Below, piece by piece: positions 46,370 to 59,200 of a stretch of 64,000 nt of DNA. Position 1 is the first letter of the stretch. Each line of letters starts with the position of its first letter. The notes under the pieces are model-generated. The model saw only the letters and a program-made list of their open reading frames with translations, ran no database searches and was not told where the DNA came from. The translations under genes and the position numbers were made by a program. The DNA lies in assembly GCF_014356525.2 (NCBI RefSeq), contig NC_052516.1, positions 21,532,257-21,596,256 of the forward strand. The letters run 5' to 3'. This DNA is from Nilaparvata lugens (Eukaryota; Arthropoda; Insecta; Hemiptera; Delphacidae).

Positions 46370-47880
46370 GGATGAAGAGTAAGAGGACGAGATGAACGTG
46401 AGAAGAAGAAAAGCAGGAGAGGATGAGGAGAAGATGAGCGAGAGAGGAAGAGGTGAAGATAAACCAAAAATGAAGAGGAGTAGATGAAAGAGAGGATGAG
46501 GAAAAGATAAAAGAGAGAGGAAGAAGAAAAGATAAACTAGACAGGAAGAGGTGAAAATGAAAGAGGAAAGAAGAGTTTGAAAGAGGATAAGATAAGCAAG
46601 AAAGGAAGAGAAGATGATGAGCGGGAGAGGAAGAGGAGAATATAAGCGAGAGAGGAAGAGGATAAGTTGTACGACAGAGAAAAAGGAGAAGATAAGCGAG
46701 AAAGGAAGAGAAGATTATGAGCGAGAGAGGAAGAGGAGAAGATAAGAAAGTGAAGAAGATAAGCGATCGAGGAAGAGAAAGAAGAGAAAATAAGAAAGAG
46801 AAGAAAAAAAGCGATCGAGGAAGAGGAAGAGGGGAAAATAAGAAAAAGAAGAAAATAAACGATCGAGGAAGAGGAAGAGGAGAAGATAAGCGAGAGAGGA
46901 AGAGGATAAGATGTACGATAGAGAAAAAGGAGAAGATGAACGAGAGAGGAAGTGATGATGAGCGGTGGAGGGAGGGGAAGAGAATTGCATGTGAATAGAT
47001 ATTTGAGAAGAATAAGTTCATTTTGAAATAAATAGTAAATTAGAGTTCTAATAGAAGATTAAGGAAGGAGGTGGAGAACTTGAAGGCAATTGTGGGATGG
47101 GAAGAGGGAGAGAAGTGCATGTGAAAGGATGTGGAGAGAAGTGCATGTGAAAGGATGTGGGAAAGGAAATAGATAAGAAGGGATTGCAAAAATATTGACG
47201 AAGAAAAATTAGTAAGGAGGTTGAGTTTTGTTATTTTGTGAGGAAGTTGGAAAGTAGGGCAAAAGGATGAAGAAAGAAAACAGAATAATGAAGAAGATGA
47301 GGAAGGATGGAGAAACCTGTATAAAGAAAGATGGAGAAGGATGTAGAAAGGAGGGAGAATGAAGAAGTAGAAAGGAAGGAGAGGAAAGGAGTCAAAAAGG
47401 AGAGGAGGGAAGTAGAAAGGAAGAAGGGGGAAGAAAACAGGAACAGAGAATAGAAGATCAAGGAAGAAAGATGGGAAAGATGAGGAAGAGCAGAGAGATG
47501 ATGGAACAGGAAAAAAGAAAGCTGAAGAGATTAGGGCAATGGAAGAGGGAACTGTAGGATTAGTCGGAGATGAGATGTAGACATTGATGAAGGAAGATGC
47601 TAGAAGAAAACTATTGGATTGGTAGTCAGGTGGTGGACAAAGAAGGAGCAATGAAGAAAGAAGAGAAGAGGGAATGGATAGAAGAAAGGATAGAATTGAG
47701 AAACGATAAAGAAGAGGAAAATGAGAATTAAATTGTGAAACACTAGAAGTGTCGAAGAAGGAAAGAACCAAGATAAAATAATGTCGTGGAGAATACATTA
47801 GCAAAAAAACGAAATAAATAAGAAATAAGAAAATAAGTAGAGATCAATAAAAACAATTTTCAAAAAAGGAAAACAAGAAA
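46370..47880 (+). repeat. 1.5-kb purine tract (GA/GGA-rich)
   Basis: Almost pure A/G on the + strand, opposite in polarity to the pyrimidine tracts at 22.5, 36.2, 51.2 and 54 kb. Minisatellite-like: GCGAGAGAGGAAGAGG followed by AGATAAG recurs many times, and a longer block with TGTACGA near 46670 recurs near 46910. Long minus-strand frames (Ser/Leu/Phe) are artefacts. Confidence 0.75.
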
Positions 47881-48439
47881 GATGAATGCATTTGAGGAGA
47901 AAGATCAACAAAAGAATGAAAAAGAATATGAAGTAGAGGACTCACTATTTTAGGTGGCTCAGTTGAGATTTCGAAGGTTTAATGAACATTGGCTTTCATA
48001 CCATTTTATGTTCACATAAAATCTGAGAGAGTAGAGTACACACCCGAAGCTTATCGGTTCTCTATTTATTATCTTCATCGATGCTCAACTAACCTACTGG
48101 ATTTCATGGTGATTCCAGGTAGCTAAAGATTCCCAACAAGCTATGAACGGTTTAAAAGGGCGTCAAAGCCACATTTGTGGTGAAATTTCGAAGAGAATGT
48201 TTCTTCATATCAGGATTATTCATTGGTTCTAATTTTTGTTACTGTATTCATTGACCGAACGTAGTGAGCTTTATGTTTTAACTCCAATTTTCTTTTGTCG
48301 GTATGTAGCGCAATTACTGCCAAACGCGTTGATAGAATTCTATGAGATTTGGTCTACTGTTCACAGAACTACTAGTTTATTTAGCATACCAAAAATCCAT
48401 ACATTACAAAATAAAATCAATTGATAAGGAGTTGTCTAA

Positions 48440-48590
48440 GGTACAGTTGCACAAAAGCTGATTATATTTTAATCGTGATTAATTTCACTAGAACCAACCA
48501 GAGAAGACTTCTTCGAAAAGAAGGCTTCTCTGATTGGTTCTCGTGAATTTAGCACGATTAAAATTCAATTGGCTTTTGTGCAACCGGTAT
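48440..48590. mobile_element. MITE family F copy
   Basis: GTTGCACAAAAGCTGATTAT and CAATTGGCTTTTGTGCAACC ends, with TTCACTAGAACCAACCAGAG inside. Sister of 17028-17178. Confidence 0.7.
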
Positions 48591-49863
48591 TAAGGCACTC
48601 ATGAAGTGTTCTGGAAACTGGGCCCAAGTTTAGTAAAAACACATTGATTAATAAATATAAATAAATTGATGAAATTCATAGAATGATACAGAAATTAATG
48701 AATACAAATAAATTGATAAAATTCATAGAATGATAATGAAATCAAGCAAGAACATAATCTACATCATTACAAAAAGAAAGCGGCAAAAATAAGTTGAACA
48801 TGGAAATAGCTCAACATCACCTGACCTGACCCCTCCTGAATAATATTCCAAATACTGATGACCTACTTCTTCCCCTTCTGAACACCCCTACCCTTTTGAG
48901 AGGGATGGGGTAGGAGTTGAAAATCGCACGTGTATTTTGATGACGTCATCAATCTTTTTGTACATCAGTGGCAAGTTTAACATTTTTATTGCGGCAAGAG
49001 CCCGTCAACATGTTATAACGACAACATTAAAGGCTGCTGACAAATTGATGACAACGTTCACCTTAAATTGTCAGCATTAGTAGAATGGGAGGTATTTGTT
49101 TTACTTGCATATAACGAAAGCTTACATTTTGAAGTGAATCTGTCTGTAGAAACACCAGCCGGAAAGTCGGCCATTAACAACCGACAACACTCAGCTGTTT
49201 CTTACAAATTATCGTCATCTCTCCTCTCCTTTCTCTCTCAGCTCTGTGGATTACTATACTCTTTTCCCTTCAAGAGAGAGAGAGAGGGAGAGAGTGTAAT
49301 GTACATCAAAAATCCCCTTTTAGTCAACGTTCTGTCAGTTGCAAGTGATTCTCTGTAAAGCTCATTCTCTCTTTTGGGAAACTCTTCCCCGTCTAGGAAA
49401 GCCCTGAGGAAAACTGTGAAAACGGAAAATTATTCAGGGCTCCTCAGTAAGTGTCTGTTTATGTGGTTCTTGGGGAAGTTCTCCATGTTGTTCTCTTGCC
49501 ACCTACAAGCCTTTGCTTTGGTTCAACGTGAAAAGTTTTCTCCAACAACTAATCAGAATTCTTCTGTTGAGATTTATCACTATTTTGATGTATTTTTGCT
49601 ATTAAGTAATTTGTTGCTATCTTCGAGTTTAAGAATAATATTATTGTTGTATCTAACATTTTTCCGTTCTTTATACGTTAAATAGTCGAAAATGTTAAAT
49701 TTTGAATTTTCCCTAAGAGACACCTTATCAATTATTACTAAATTATTGTTAAAATCAGTTTGTAATCCACATACCTTATATTCCAATTTACATTATTTCA
49801 TTTACATTTCACTTTTTTTTATGAAGCACCAAAACTATTTTCGATTCTCAAATTAATATAAGT

Positions 49864-50292
49864 TAATATCGGGGGACCGAGCTTCGCCCGTTTTTTTTAT
49901 TTATTGATAAATAGAACACAATTCTCTAAAATGATCGTGTTTATATTTTACAGCTGGCTATACATCAGCTTATGAATTTCGGGGATGCGATATTTTGATT
50001 TTCCACAGAATCACTCGCTCACTTTTCACTATCCGCAGACGACAAAAGTCTCAGCTGTTTAAGCCAAGGATAAACTTTGCTTTTAATGTCGTTCAGTGAG
50101 TTTACCCAAGGATGAGACCTAGTGCAATCGAATTTTTATATCATAAACCTACTATGTTCCAAATTTCGTGAAAATCGTTAGAGCCGTTTTCGAGATCCAT
50201 TGAACATAAATAACCAGATAATCAGATAACCAGATATTAAAATATAAACAGATATACAGAAATTGCTCGCTTAATATAATAGGATAACCACC
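49864..50292 (-). mobile_element. non-autonomous element, possibly Helitron-like, copy 1
   Basis: Minus-strand reading starts TCCTATTATATTAAGCGAGC and ends in CGGGCGAAGCTCGG followed by CCCCGATATT. The GC-rich terminal hairpin and 5' TC are Helitron-like, but the CTRR end is missing. TTCGTGAAAATCGTTAGAGC and CCGTTTTCGAGATCC are shared with copy 2. Confidence 0.5.
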
Positions 50293-51199
50293 ATGTCCAA
50301 CTGTATAAATAGTATGATGCTGCATGTTAAATAAAATATTAAATAACTGATCAATATTCCCTAATAATAAGTATAAGAACAAAACAATAATTGAAGAATT
50401 TAAATTCTCAACTATATCTTGCCAATTTTTCTTCGCCTTTGATACAAAATCTGTTTATGCCACTAACCTTCTCGATTTTGTTACTCCACAAATAAGTGTT
50501 CTCTTTACTCTCTTTTTCCAGTCTCTATTTCACTCCCTCCTTCCATCTCTCTTTCTCTTAAACTTTACTTATTTCTCCTCCTCTTTCCATATTCTTCCTC
50601 CTTTCTTACATATTCCATTTTTCTCATTGTTGCATTAAATTTCCCAACCTAACTAACATTAACATTTAATCAACTTTAACGAACCGTATTCGTAATTCTG
50701 AAATAATCAAACAATTCAGAATAATACTAGCATATTGCCATTTAAAAATAAAGCCTCATCCCTAATCCAATTTCAACCTTCAATAAAATTCTCTCCAACT
50801 CTAATAATCCTAGCATCACTCTTAATCTTGTTCCCTTACTCTCCTATTCTTTCACTCTTGTTCCCTTACCTCTTCTCTCACTCTGCCTTATACTCTTATT
50901 TACTCTTCTCTTCTCTTACTGTGCCTCATACTCCTTTGTAATCTTCTTCCCTTACTCTCTCCTCTTCTCTTACTCTGCCTCACGTCCAGCGTTAAGCAGC
51001 TTGCAACGGTCTCGGCTGCATGAAGTTAGATAAGAGAAAGTAGCAGGGTATCGTTGGACAGTTGACATTGTTGGAGGTAAATTGAAACTGTCCTCAACAG
51101 CCCAACAAACATCTAGTGGGGGGGGGTGGTTAAGAAAACCCCCTATTTAATCCTCTCCTCCTCCCCCCCCCCCCCGACAACAAGCCAAATAGAAAGGTA

Positions 51200-51955
51200 A
51201 ATGAAATCTTCATTCAACCTCATACTCGTTACTTATCCTCATCCTCCTCATATTCCTCTACCAACTGCTCTTCCCCAACTGATTTTACTGCTCTTTCTCC
51301 TTTCCTTATTTGTTGTTGCTCTTCTTCTCCTTTTTCTTCTCTTTCCTCTTCTTCTTCTTCTTCTCCTCACCCTCTCATTCCTCATCCAACTCCTCTAAAC
51401 TCTTTATATTCTCCTCCTCACCCTCCTCCTCTTCTTCCTACTACTTCTCCATCCAAAACTCCTCCTTCCCCTCCTCTTCCTATCACTCCACCTCCTCCTC
51501 CTCTTCTTCCTCCATCTTATTCATTCCAAACTCCTCCATACCTTCTATATTCTCCTCATCTCTCTCCTCTTATTCCTTCTCCAACTCCTCTAAACCCTTT
51601 ACAATATAATTCTCCTCATTTAATTGTACCTTACACTCTTCTCTTGTTGTTCGTCCTCCTCCTGCTTTCCCGTCCTTTCAATCCTTCTGTTCCTCTCAAT
51701 CCTTATCCCCTTCACACCATCCCTTTGCACTCTTCTCTTCCTTTTTTTCCTTCTTCTTCTTTCATCTAACCTTCCACACTCTTGACAAATTCTCCATCTC
51801 ACTCTTCTTTTCTTGTTTTTCCTCCTCGTCTTCCTACTCTTTTTCTTGATCTCCTCCTCCTCCTCCTCGACCTCTAAACCTTTTATAATTTCGTCAACCA
51901 ATTTTTCACCTCTCATTCTCATCTCTTTCTCGTTTATTCTCATCCTCTATCCTTT
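51200..51955 (+). repeat. pyrimidine-rich tract (CTT/CTC)
   Basis: C/T-dominated with dispersed CTCCTCCTCCTC runs, preceded by a poly-C run near 51164-51175. No gene frame. Confidence 0.7.
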
Positions 51956-51999
51956 CTCTATTATTATCCTCTATTTTGTACCTCTTTTCGATAGCATGA

Positions 52000-52700
52000 A
52001 GTTTCGTTAGCAGTAGGAAATAAAAATGAAGTTCATAACATAGTGATCTAGCATAATGATAAGTACCAATTAATGATAAAAAATTGTTGAATATGAACGA
52101 AAATAAGAAGAAAAAGGGAGCAAGAGAAAATATAAGCAGTAGAAAGAGAAAGAGGAGGATAAGAAAATCATTCTCTGATGGGGATCCTATTTTCCTCGAA
52201 GGGTCAAGGATCTCTCTTTTCATTCAATAATATATCTCATACCTTCAGACCCTTCTACCGTCTGTGGAGAAATGATTTGGGTGGTAGATATTGGAGTCAT
52301 CTCTCAGTCAGTCTGTCTCTCTCTTGGCAAGGGATGATTTGGTATCAAGTTAATTGGATCTCAAGCTGGTCGAGATTTCTTATTGATCTCCAGACTGGAA
52401 ATGTCCCACTGAGAGTAGGCGGGCTATCATCGTTCGGGATTATTAGTGGTTTTCATAAGATTTTTTTCATATAAGCTTCAAAATTAGCTCGATAATTTTC
52501 CCAAGTTGCCTTCATTATGTGCTTTATTTTTCCTTCATCGCTCAATGGAATTCCACAATGAGAAACTTGTACCTAGACTTTCATGCTTGTCTGCTACATT
52601 TATCAAGAGTCTGTTTCTGTAGGAATAATATAGACGAATTTTATTCCTTTTAATATAATTAAATTTATGTTTTATTTCAAGTGTTTTTTTTTTCTATTTT
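52000..52700. other. intron without recognised features
   Basis: Unique-looking; 52080-52160 is A/G-rich. Leads into the nuclear-receptor-like cluster and the 52848 microexon. Confidence 0.4.
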
Positions 52701-52704
52701 TTTC

Positions 52705-52730
52705 TGACCTTGACCTTGGACTTTGACCTT
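52705..52730 (-). promoter_or_regulatory. cluster of nuclear-receptor half-sites
   Basis: On the minus strand this reads AGGTCAAAGTCCA followed by AGGTCA and AGGTCA. The first part is a DR1 that fits the HNF4/RXR consensus, and it overlaps extended AAGGTCA monomer sites of the FTZ-F1/ERR type. It lies about 115 bp upstream of the 52848 microexon and 1.2 kb after a pyrimidine tract. Binding is inferred from motif alone; similar TGACCT tandem runs can also be simple repeats. Confidence 0.3.
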
Positions 52731-52847
52731 GTCCCAGAACCGACAAAAGCTATCTACTGATGTGATTCTCTATTCATTATTATTTGTCGAATTGCGAATT
52801 TCATGATGATTTTACATGAACTGATCTATTTTTCTTTTTTTTTACAG

Positions 52848-52874
52848 GTTGGTCAAAACATTCGATTTCAATTT
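52848..52874 (+). CDS. pum: candidate 27-nt in-frame microexon
   Basis: A long T-rich tract (CTTTTTTTTTACAG) precedes 27 nt that end at a strong GTGAGT donor (52875). The length is nine codons, and in the phase 0 required by the 11500 exon end it reads VGQNIRFQF with no stop. Inclusion would insert nine residues after FDVQ without changing frame. I do not recognise this peptide from known Pumilio proteins, so it may be an alternative microexon, a lineage-specific exon, or a chance pair of splice signals. Confidence 0.45.
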
Positions 52875-52879
52875 GTGAG

Positions 52880-54000
52880 TAACTAAATATCCATCATTCA
52901 CTAACATCTGTAGAATTTATTCACTAGAAATTGCAGTTTCATTCTTCAAATTTCCTTCTGCTAATTAGTTCTTCGGTCAATATTTGCAGTAGCTGAAATC
53001 CTCAGCTCTATTTATATAGCTTTAATTAGATATTTGAAATAATTATTCCACAGTAATTCATTCACACTGTAGCAAATACCAACATTCTTACTTACTTTAT
53101 CAGTTCGATATTAATTTCAAAATTGCAATTTCCAATTAGTTGAGTGGTTTTGGAGAGAATTCATGATTTTTCATTCCATATTTCATTAGTTATGAGACAA
53201 CCCTTATCAAGCAATCTGGCTTTCACTAAATTTTATCAGAATGATATTGGCAAAGGTGAAACTAATTTCAAATAATATTGAATCCAATATTAATATATTC
53301 AAATACCGTTTTATCTCCTGTTTATAAATCAATTGATAGTGCTGGCGAATAGCAGATTAACCTTATGTTTTTCTATAGATTGTCACTACTTCCCCAGCCA
53401 TTTGAAGTTGAATTCTATTTTCAACGCATAATTTAATATAATTTTTATTCTGTTATTGTTCATGCGTAGAATTTAATCTGGAATAGAAAGCAGTATCATT
53501 ATGAGTTCGTATTTTATTTTAACTGCAGCATGGACAATTAATCTCCACGTTTTATATTTGGTATAAATACTCTTTCATCTCCATCCACAATCACTCCGAT
53601 ATTTGATTTGATTTTAAACTTCTTTATTTTGCCATAAGTTTACATACATGAAAAATTTACAAAATAATCATATTAACCTTCAGAAACAATAAAGACCAAA
53701 GGTACCTGATATTATAAAGTATATACTAAGGAGTAATATAATATACTAATAGAGGTTCAAAATAATAATATACTAAAGATAGTACGTAGTACGATAAACG
53801 GTTCAAGTCACTGGTCACTGGTTCAAACTCAGCCCACGTTTGATATAATCTTGTCGGTCAATAAAAGACTCCAATAAATATTGCTGTTCTCCCAGGAGGA
53901 AAGATTTTTAATGAGTTAGAATTTATGAGTTGTTAACTGATCAAGGTCATAGATGTACAAACTAGTATTGAACCACAACTAAACTAACCTAGTTATGGTG
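52880..54000. other. intron downstream of the microexon, nothing recognised
   Basis: AT-rich, no exon. 52980-52995 retains TCAATATTTGCAGTAGCTGA, a fragment like the family A MITE arm. 53620-53660 (AACTTCTTTATTTTGCCATA) resembles a reversed retroelement tail. Confidence 0.4.
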
Positions 54001-54019
54001 AGTCATCTACCTTTCATAT

Positions 54020-54614
54020 CTACCGCCATTTAGCACTACTCTCCCTCTGTTTCTCTCTTTCTTACTCTCTCACTATCTATTTACTCTTCTGTCTAGTATC
54101 TTTCTTTTGTTCTCTTTTTCCCCTCACATCACTTCTCATACTTTCTCTTCTCTCCCTCTATCTTTCTTTCTTACCCTTTTTCTCCTTATTTACTCCAACT
54201 ATGTCTCTTTCATCACTCTCATTCTTTCTCTCCTTGTTCTATCCTAATTTCCTTCGTAATATTTCCTTACCTCATTAATGCCGCATCATGTTTTCTATCA
54301 AGGATACTTAGTAAAACACATTCAGTTGGGCTGTTGAATTGTAACCAAATTATCAAATCCTAATCTGTATTTAGCTCTCTCTCTTTTTAATATTTGACCG
54401 ATGTTTTTGTACTCTTTCTTTTTTCTACCTTCTAACCCCATTTATTCATTATGAAATTATTACATACTGCTGAAATATGAAATGAATGGTAAAACACAGT
54501 TCGATTATGTTGAGTGATAATTGAATAATTTTTGCCAAACCTAATTCTTGCTCTCAGTAACCTATCTCTCTCTATTTCTTCTATTTTCCCTCCCTTAACT
54601 CTTCGTGTGAAAAT

Positions 54615-54668
<54 letters not shown>

Positions 54669-55190
54669 CTTTATCTTATATAAATGTCCCAACTCCGTCC
54701 TTAGGCAATCAATCAATTAATCTCTCTCTTTCACTGTCTCTTTTTCTCTCTTTTGTGGAAGGAAATATTGAAATTAACTCAATTACTGTTTTATGTATCC
54801 TCGATCTCTTTTCAATCTTTTTCAATTTCATCACTCCCTCACAGCCACTTCCTTTGCCTATTATCCTTGTCTATTTCTCTCTCCCAGTTTAATTTTTCTC
54901 TTGAGCCTACTCTTCCAGTCAGATTCTCTCTCACACACACTCCTAGATCCTCTTCAATATCCTAGGTTTAAATAACGGCAGCTAATCAATCAATCAATCA
55001 CATTCTCTATCGCATCTTTCTCTTTTCCATCTCTCTCTGTTTAATTCTTCTCTTAGCTTCTCTCTCTCTCTCCTACTCTAGTCCTCTTATAATATATTAA
55101 CTATGTATCTTTCAGATTCTCTCTCACTGTCCCCCTACCTTTCTCTTACTCACTCTCTTTCTTTTTCTCTGGTCCAGTTATATATTACTG
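54020..55190 (+). repeat. pyrimidine-rich tract with (TC)n
   Basis: CTCTC-rich with a near-perfect TC run at 54614-54664. Short frames here are compositional. Confidence 0.7.
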
Positions 55191-55194
55191 TAAC

Positions 55195-56380
55195 TTGTAA
55201 CAAGAAATTAAAAAATATACCTTATGAAAGTGGTAGTGGTGTAAAATATGAAGCAGCGTCTGTGTAAATCATGTAGAACATAGTGAACGTGTTGTGTTGT
55301 GCAGATTCCCATCACAGATAACCTTTTCAACCTTGTGTTGTATATGTTTGCCAGGCTGCCCTCTTTGAAACCAGTTCAAATCGGCAGTGAACTAGATAAT
55401 GACCTCTTTTGGAACGGTTGTTCACTCGAGGAACTGGTTCTGGTTCTTGTAGGCGGATTTGTATGTTGTGAGGGTGTTCGTTCATTCAGTTCAATTTTTG
55501 TTCTATTTATAGAATCCTCTAAATAAAAATAGAGCTCAAGATTTCTTTTCATAGCCTCCCCAATTATTTAACAAATAATTATTTATTTTCTTGTAACACT
55601 GTTGTTAATTGGTGGATAAATTTGATTTGAAAAAAGCTTGTTCCTTTGAAAAGCAATATTTCTTAATAAATTGAAATCAATGACATTGTTGAGAACATTT
55701 CTTTTTTATCAATCGTTTGAGTTGAAATTTAGCTTGCATTCCATGATTTTCTTTTGTTTGGTGTTTTCATGATTAGGAATTTCAATAAACCTCTCATATC
55801 ATTTTCGTAGATTACCAAGAACATGAGTTTTTTCAAATACTGAGGGTTTGAAATGGTAGAATTCTGTTTGTTTCTGAAAAATGTGTAATCTTTGAGTTTC
55901 TCCAATTTTTGAAAAGTAGGGAACACTAGTTACATGATCAGTTCATGTATATTATGTGGCTAGATGAACCGTTCTTACCGTAAGTTCATAGGTTCCGTTT
56001 TTTTTTTTAATTAATTATGTTTCCAAGGTAAGAGGGTGGAAGGTTAGGGAGACTAGATTATTCCTTTTAAATGACAATATGTTGGTTTCATTGGGAATGT
56101 TTGATAATTTCAAATATTTAAACACAAGGAAAAAACACGTTCACCAAACAACTGTTGAACTCAAATCTATATGATATAAATGTCACCCATAATATGAAGG
56201 ATAAATAATTCTACGGTACGTGTTTGATTCTTCAATGCTGATCTGAGGTTATCAATTTCTCTACTCTGTAATGAAATGAAGTCAACTTAGAATATCTTGA
56301 TATTCTCAGGGTATATACTCTTGATATATTGAAGAAGGAACTTTTCCCTGACTCAACTGGCACGCACTTGTTTAAGCAAG
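55195..56380. other. AT-rich intron, nothing recognised
   Basis: No exon, repeat partner or motif supported. Confidence 0.4.
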
Positions 56381-56383
56381 TAC

Positions 56384-56478
56384 ATTGAGATCCACTTTAA
56401 ACTGTCAGCTTTGTTTGAGTGGCAAGCGTTGATGTTATCTATTAGAAACACTGATAGTTCAGAGTAAATCTCACTATA
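56384..56478. mobile_element. MITE family B copy
   Basis: GAGATCCACTTTAAACTGTC, GGCAAGCGTTGATG, CTGATAGTTCAGAGTAAATC-TCACTATA. Orientation flipped relative to 21131. Confidence 0.6.
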
Positions 56479-56479
56479 A

Positions 56480-57795
56480 CATGTATATCTAGGTTTGTGT
56501 TTTCCCAAAGCGATAGGTATCTTGAGAAATTGAATGCCATCCAACTTTAAACTTTTTCGTGTGCAAGTTTGCATCAATCTGTTGAACTTTCTCTGGATAT
56601 GGCGGCGGTCTAGGATGATGGCTGAGGGTTGAGGGGGGGGGGGGCTGAGCCTACTTTGTGATTCATGAGTCGGAGTCGTGTGGATGCATAGGTAAGTTGG
56701 CATTATGCAAATAATTGTGTGGCTGTGTTCACACAAGCGGCAATGTGTAGCAAGCTGGAGGTAATGAGGGGGAAGAACTAGAGAGGAAGAAGAATATGGA
56801 AGACGATGATGGAGAAGAAGAAGAAGACTCAAATATTTGTTAAAAATTAAAGAAGACTTTAATTTTTGTTGAAAAATCCTGATTTTCTGAAAAAAATGTT
56901 CAATGGAAAACTTTAAAGAGTCTAATACACAATTATTCAAAAAATCTGGATAATTTCCTTATTTTTGTGTATTGGAATATGGCCTTAAGTACACTCAGCA
57001 TTGAATTTTCCATTTTTCGACCGAATTTGACTTATGATGCGTGATTTTTCACCGCCTTCACGAACCGAGAAGAATGAAGTGTAGTACGATGAAATCTGAG
57101 CATTGTGTCAAAAACTATAAGTGTATGAAATTCATATCCCTAATGTGTTCTTATGTTCGCCTCTCCACTAGGAAATACTGAAAGAAGTTCATCTAACGGG
57201 TGATTCTCATAGAACATAATCTCAAGAACTTATATTATTGTGTGAAATATCAATGTGAGACAATGTAGTTGGTGATGATGGTTGATGCTGAAAATTAGGT
57301 GTTTTTCACAATAAAAGGTGCATTGTTGTCAGGTGTACCTGGAAATCTATCTGAGATACTGTGCTCTACCTGATTGATCTCAGAATGCAGAGCACACAAA
57401 TATGCCCAGAGGGATTTTGAATTATACATCTTAGTGATGAAAATCGGAAGATATTGTTTATCAACGAATAAAACTCATCAAAATTAATTTTTACTTTAGA
57501 TTTTTCTCATTAACTCAGTCATCATTGGAGATAGAGAGTTCCGAATGATCTCACTTCATTCAGAATTCTATAATCTAGAAAAAAGGTGAGAACAAATTTT
57601 TCTTTCCGATCACTGGATTTGGAAATAGCTAAAAACTGGAAAATGAGCCGCAAAAAACGAGGCTTTTGAGCCACCCTGTATCTAGCACAAGGAAATTTTG
57701 CATGAAGAAATTGGTTCTGGACTTCTCTCTCATGTATCCAAATACAGTAATATATTTAAAAACTAGAACTACAATATAAATTGCAAGCACCAATG
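56480..57795. other. AT-rich intron, nothing recognised
   Basis: 56632-56643 is a G-run of about 12. No exon or known repeat recognised. Confidence 0.4.
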
Positions 57796-57799
57796 TATA

Positions 57800-57884
57800 T
57801 AGTGACTGGACTATCACTTCACATACTGTCAGCATTAGCTTTTCATGTTATCCATAAAGAATGTTCGAGTAAATCTCATTATAA
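57800..57884. mobile_element. MITE family B, diverged copy
   Basis: TACTGTCAGCATTAG, GTTATCCATAAAGAATG and GAGTAAATCTCATTATAA. Weak but in register. Confidence 0.45.
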
Positions 57885-58166
57885 TAACAAGTTTTGCTAC
57901 TACTTTTGTTTCTTAGGTACAGAAGCTGCAAGATTCTCGAAGCAAATTATCCATAGTTTTCATATTATCTCGGTCATGTTTGTTTACATTATTGCAACAA
58001 ATACTTTCACCGGTACGAAACAATAAACCAGCACAATATTGTTCTATGTCCACGACAATATTGTGCCCTGAAAGTATTGGCAACTGACAATAACAATGGC
58101 GAAAAGAGACCCGGCAACAATGAAAGCCATAATAAAGCAGCTACCCACCACATTAGTTGAGCAACT

Positions 58167-58356
58167 GACTGAGATTCACTTAAAACTGTCTGTATTGGTT
58201 GAATGGGTAGCATTGATGTTATTCATAAGGAATGCTGTTACTATAAAGTGTATCTCTCTGTAGTTAGATTCAATCAAGTCTGTCACCATTCCGTATAATT
58301 AACAGCTATGCTTCGCATCAAATCAATTCTGACAGTTGATTATGAACCTCACTATA
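58167..58356. mobile_element. two MITE family B copies back to back
   Basis: First copy 58167-58258 (GAGATTCACTTAAAACTGTC, GAATGGGTAGCATTGATG, GTGTATCTCTCTGTAG). Second copy 58262-58356 (AATCAAGTCTGTCACC, AACAGCTATGCTTCGCATCA, TGACAGTTGATTATGAACCT-CACTATA). Confidence 0.6.
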
Positions 58357-58752
58357 CATAGAAGCACATAGAAGTGGATTGTTTAAGTAAATAGGCGACA
58401 TACATACACCAATAAAAAACATGGCATTGTTGAACTATGACGATAACTACGAGTGGTTCAGTGCCACGGGTTTGAAATCTTGTAATTAAAAAGATTAAAA
58501 AATCAAAAACCTCAATTAAAATGCGTTATGTCTTCGATTATGTTTAATCGAGATTCGAATATTGGTAAAACAACTATTTTAATGAAAATACTCAAAACTG
58601 TCACAGCTCTCATTTATAATCAATATGGATCTGTTTTCTTTTTAATTTTTTTCATGATCAAATAATCATTTATTAGAAAATTCACCTATTGTAGAAATGT
58701 TGAAAGCTTTCATTAAAATTCAATCCACAATGTGAATTTTTTCTGCTGCGAA

Positions 58753-58796
58753 TGATGCCCACATGAGCTCTAGGCTTGTGCGTGGCTATTAAGACG
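58753..58796 (-). mobile_element. SINE 3' end fragment
   Basis: GATGCCCACATGAGCTCTAG-GCTTGTGCGTGG matches the 3' end of the SINEs at 61774 and 63042. Confidence 0.5.
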
Positions 58797-58869
58797 GACG
58801 TTAAGAGATATTCATGAACATATCAATGATTGGGAAGGTATCTCTGACAATTATTATCAAATTATTGAA

Positions 58870-59200
58870 ACGAATATAAAAGTAGTAAAATAATCAATAA
58901 AACCCATTCAAATGTAGGCATTTTCTCTACAGACTGCTAATAATAATTATAATTAATTTTAATTTCTCAATTATTGATAATTGAGATATCCCTGTTCTTT
59001 AATACTTATGATCTAGGGTCTCCGTTTGAATATTTAAATAGATTTTATACCCAAGCCTTCAATGCAATCTCCAGCCATGACCTCATACATTATACTTACT
59101 TATGAACGAATATAAAAGTATTAAAATATCAATAAAAACCATTGAAATGTAGGCATTTTTACTACAGACTGCTAACCTGTAAAATTCAACAAATACTATT
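58870..59200 (+). repeat. direct repeat
   Basis: GAACGAATATAAAAGTATTAAAATA-like sequence with AACCATTGAAATGTAGGCATTTTT and ACAGACTGCTAA occurs near 58870-58930 and again near 59103-59175. Confidence 0.6.

Noticed and set aside
46269..47804. Two minus-strand open frames of about 250 codons
   Set aside because: Both are Ser/Leu/Phe-only translations of a purine tract. The start and end have no gene context.
56353..56940. 195-codon minus-strand open frame
   Set aside because: It spans a MITE family B copy and a poly-G run; no recognisable domain.
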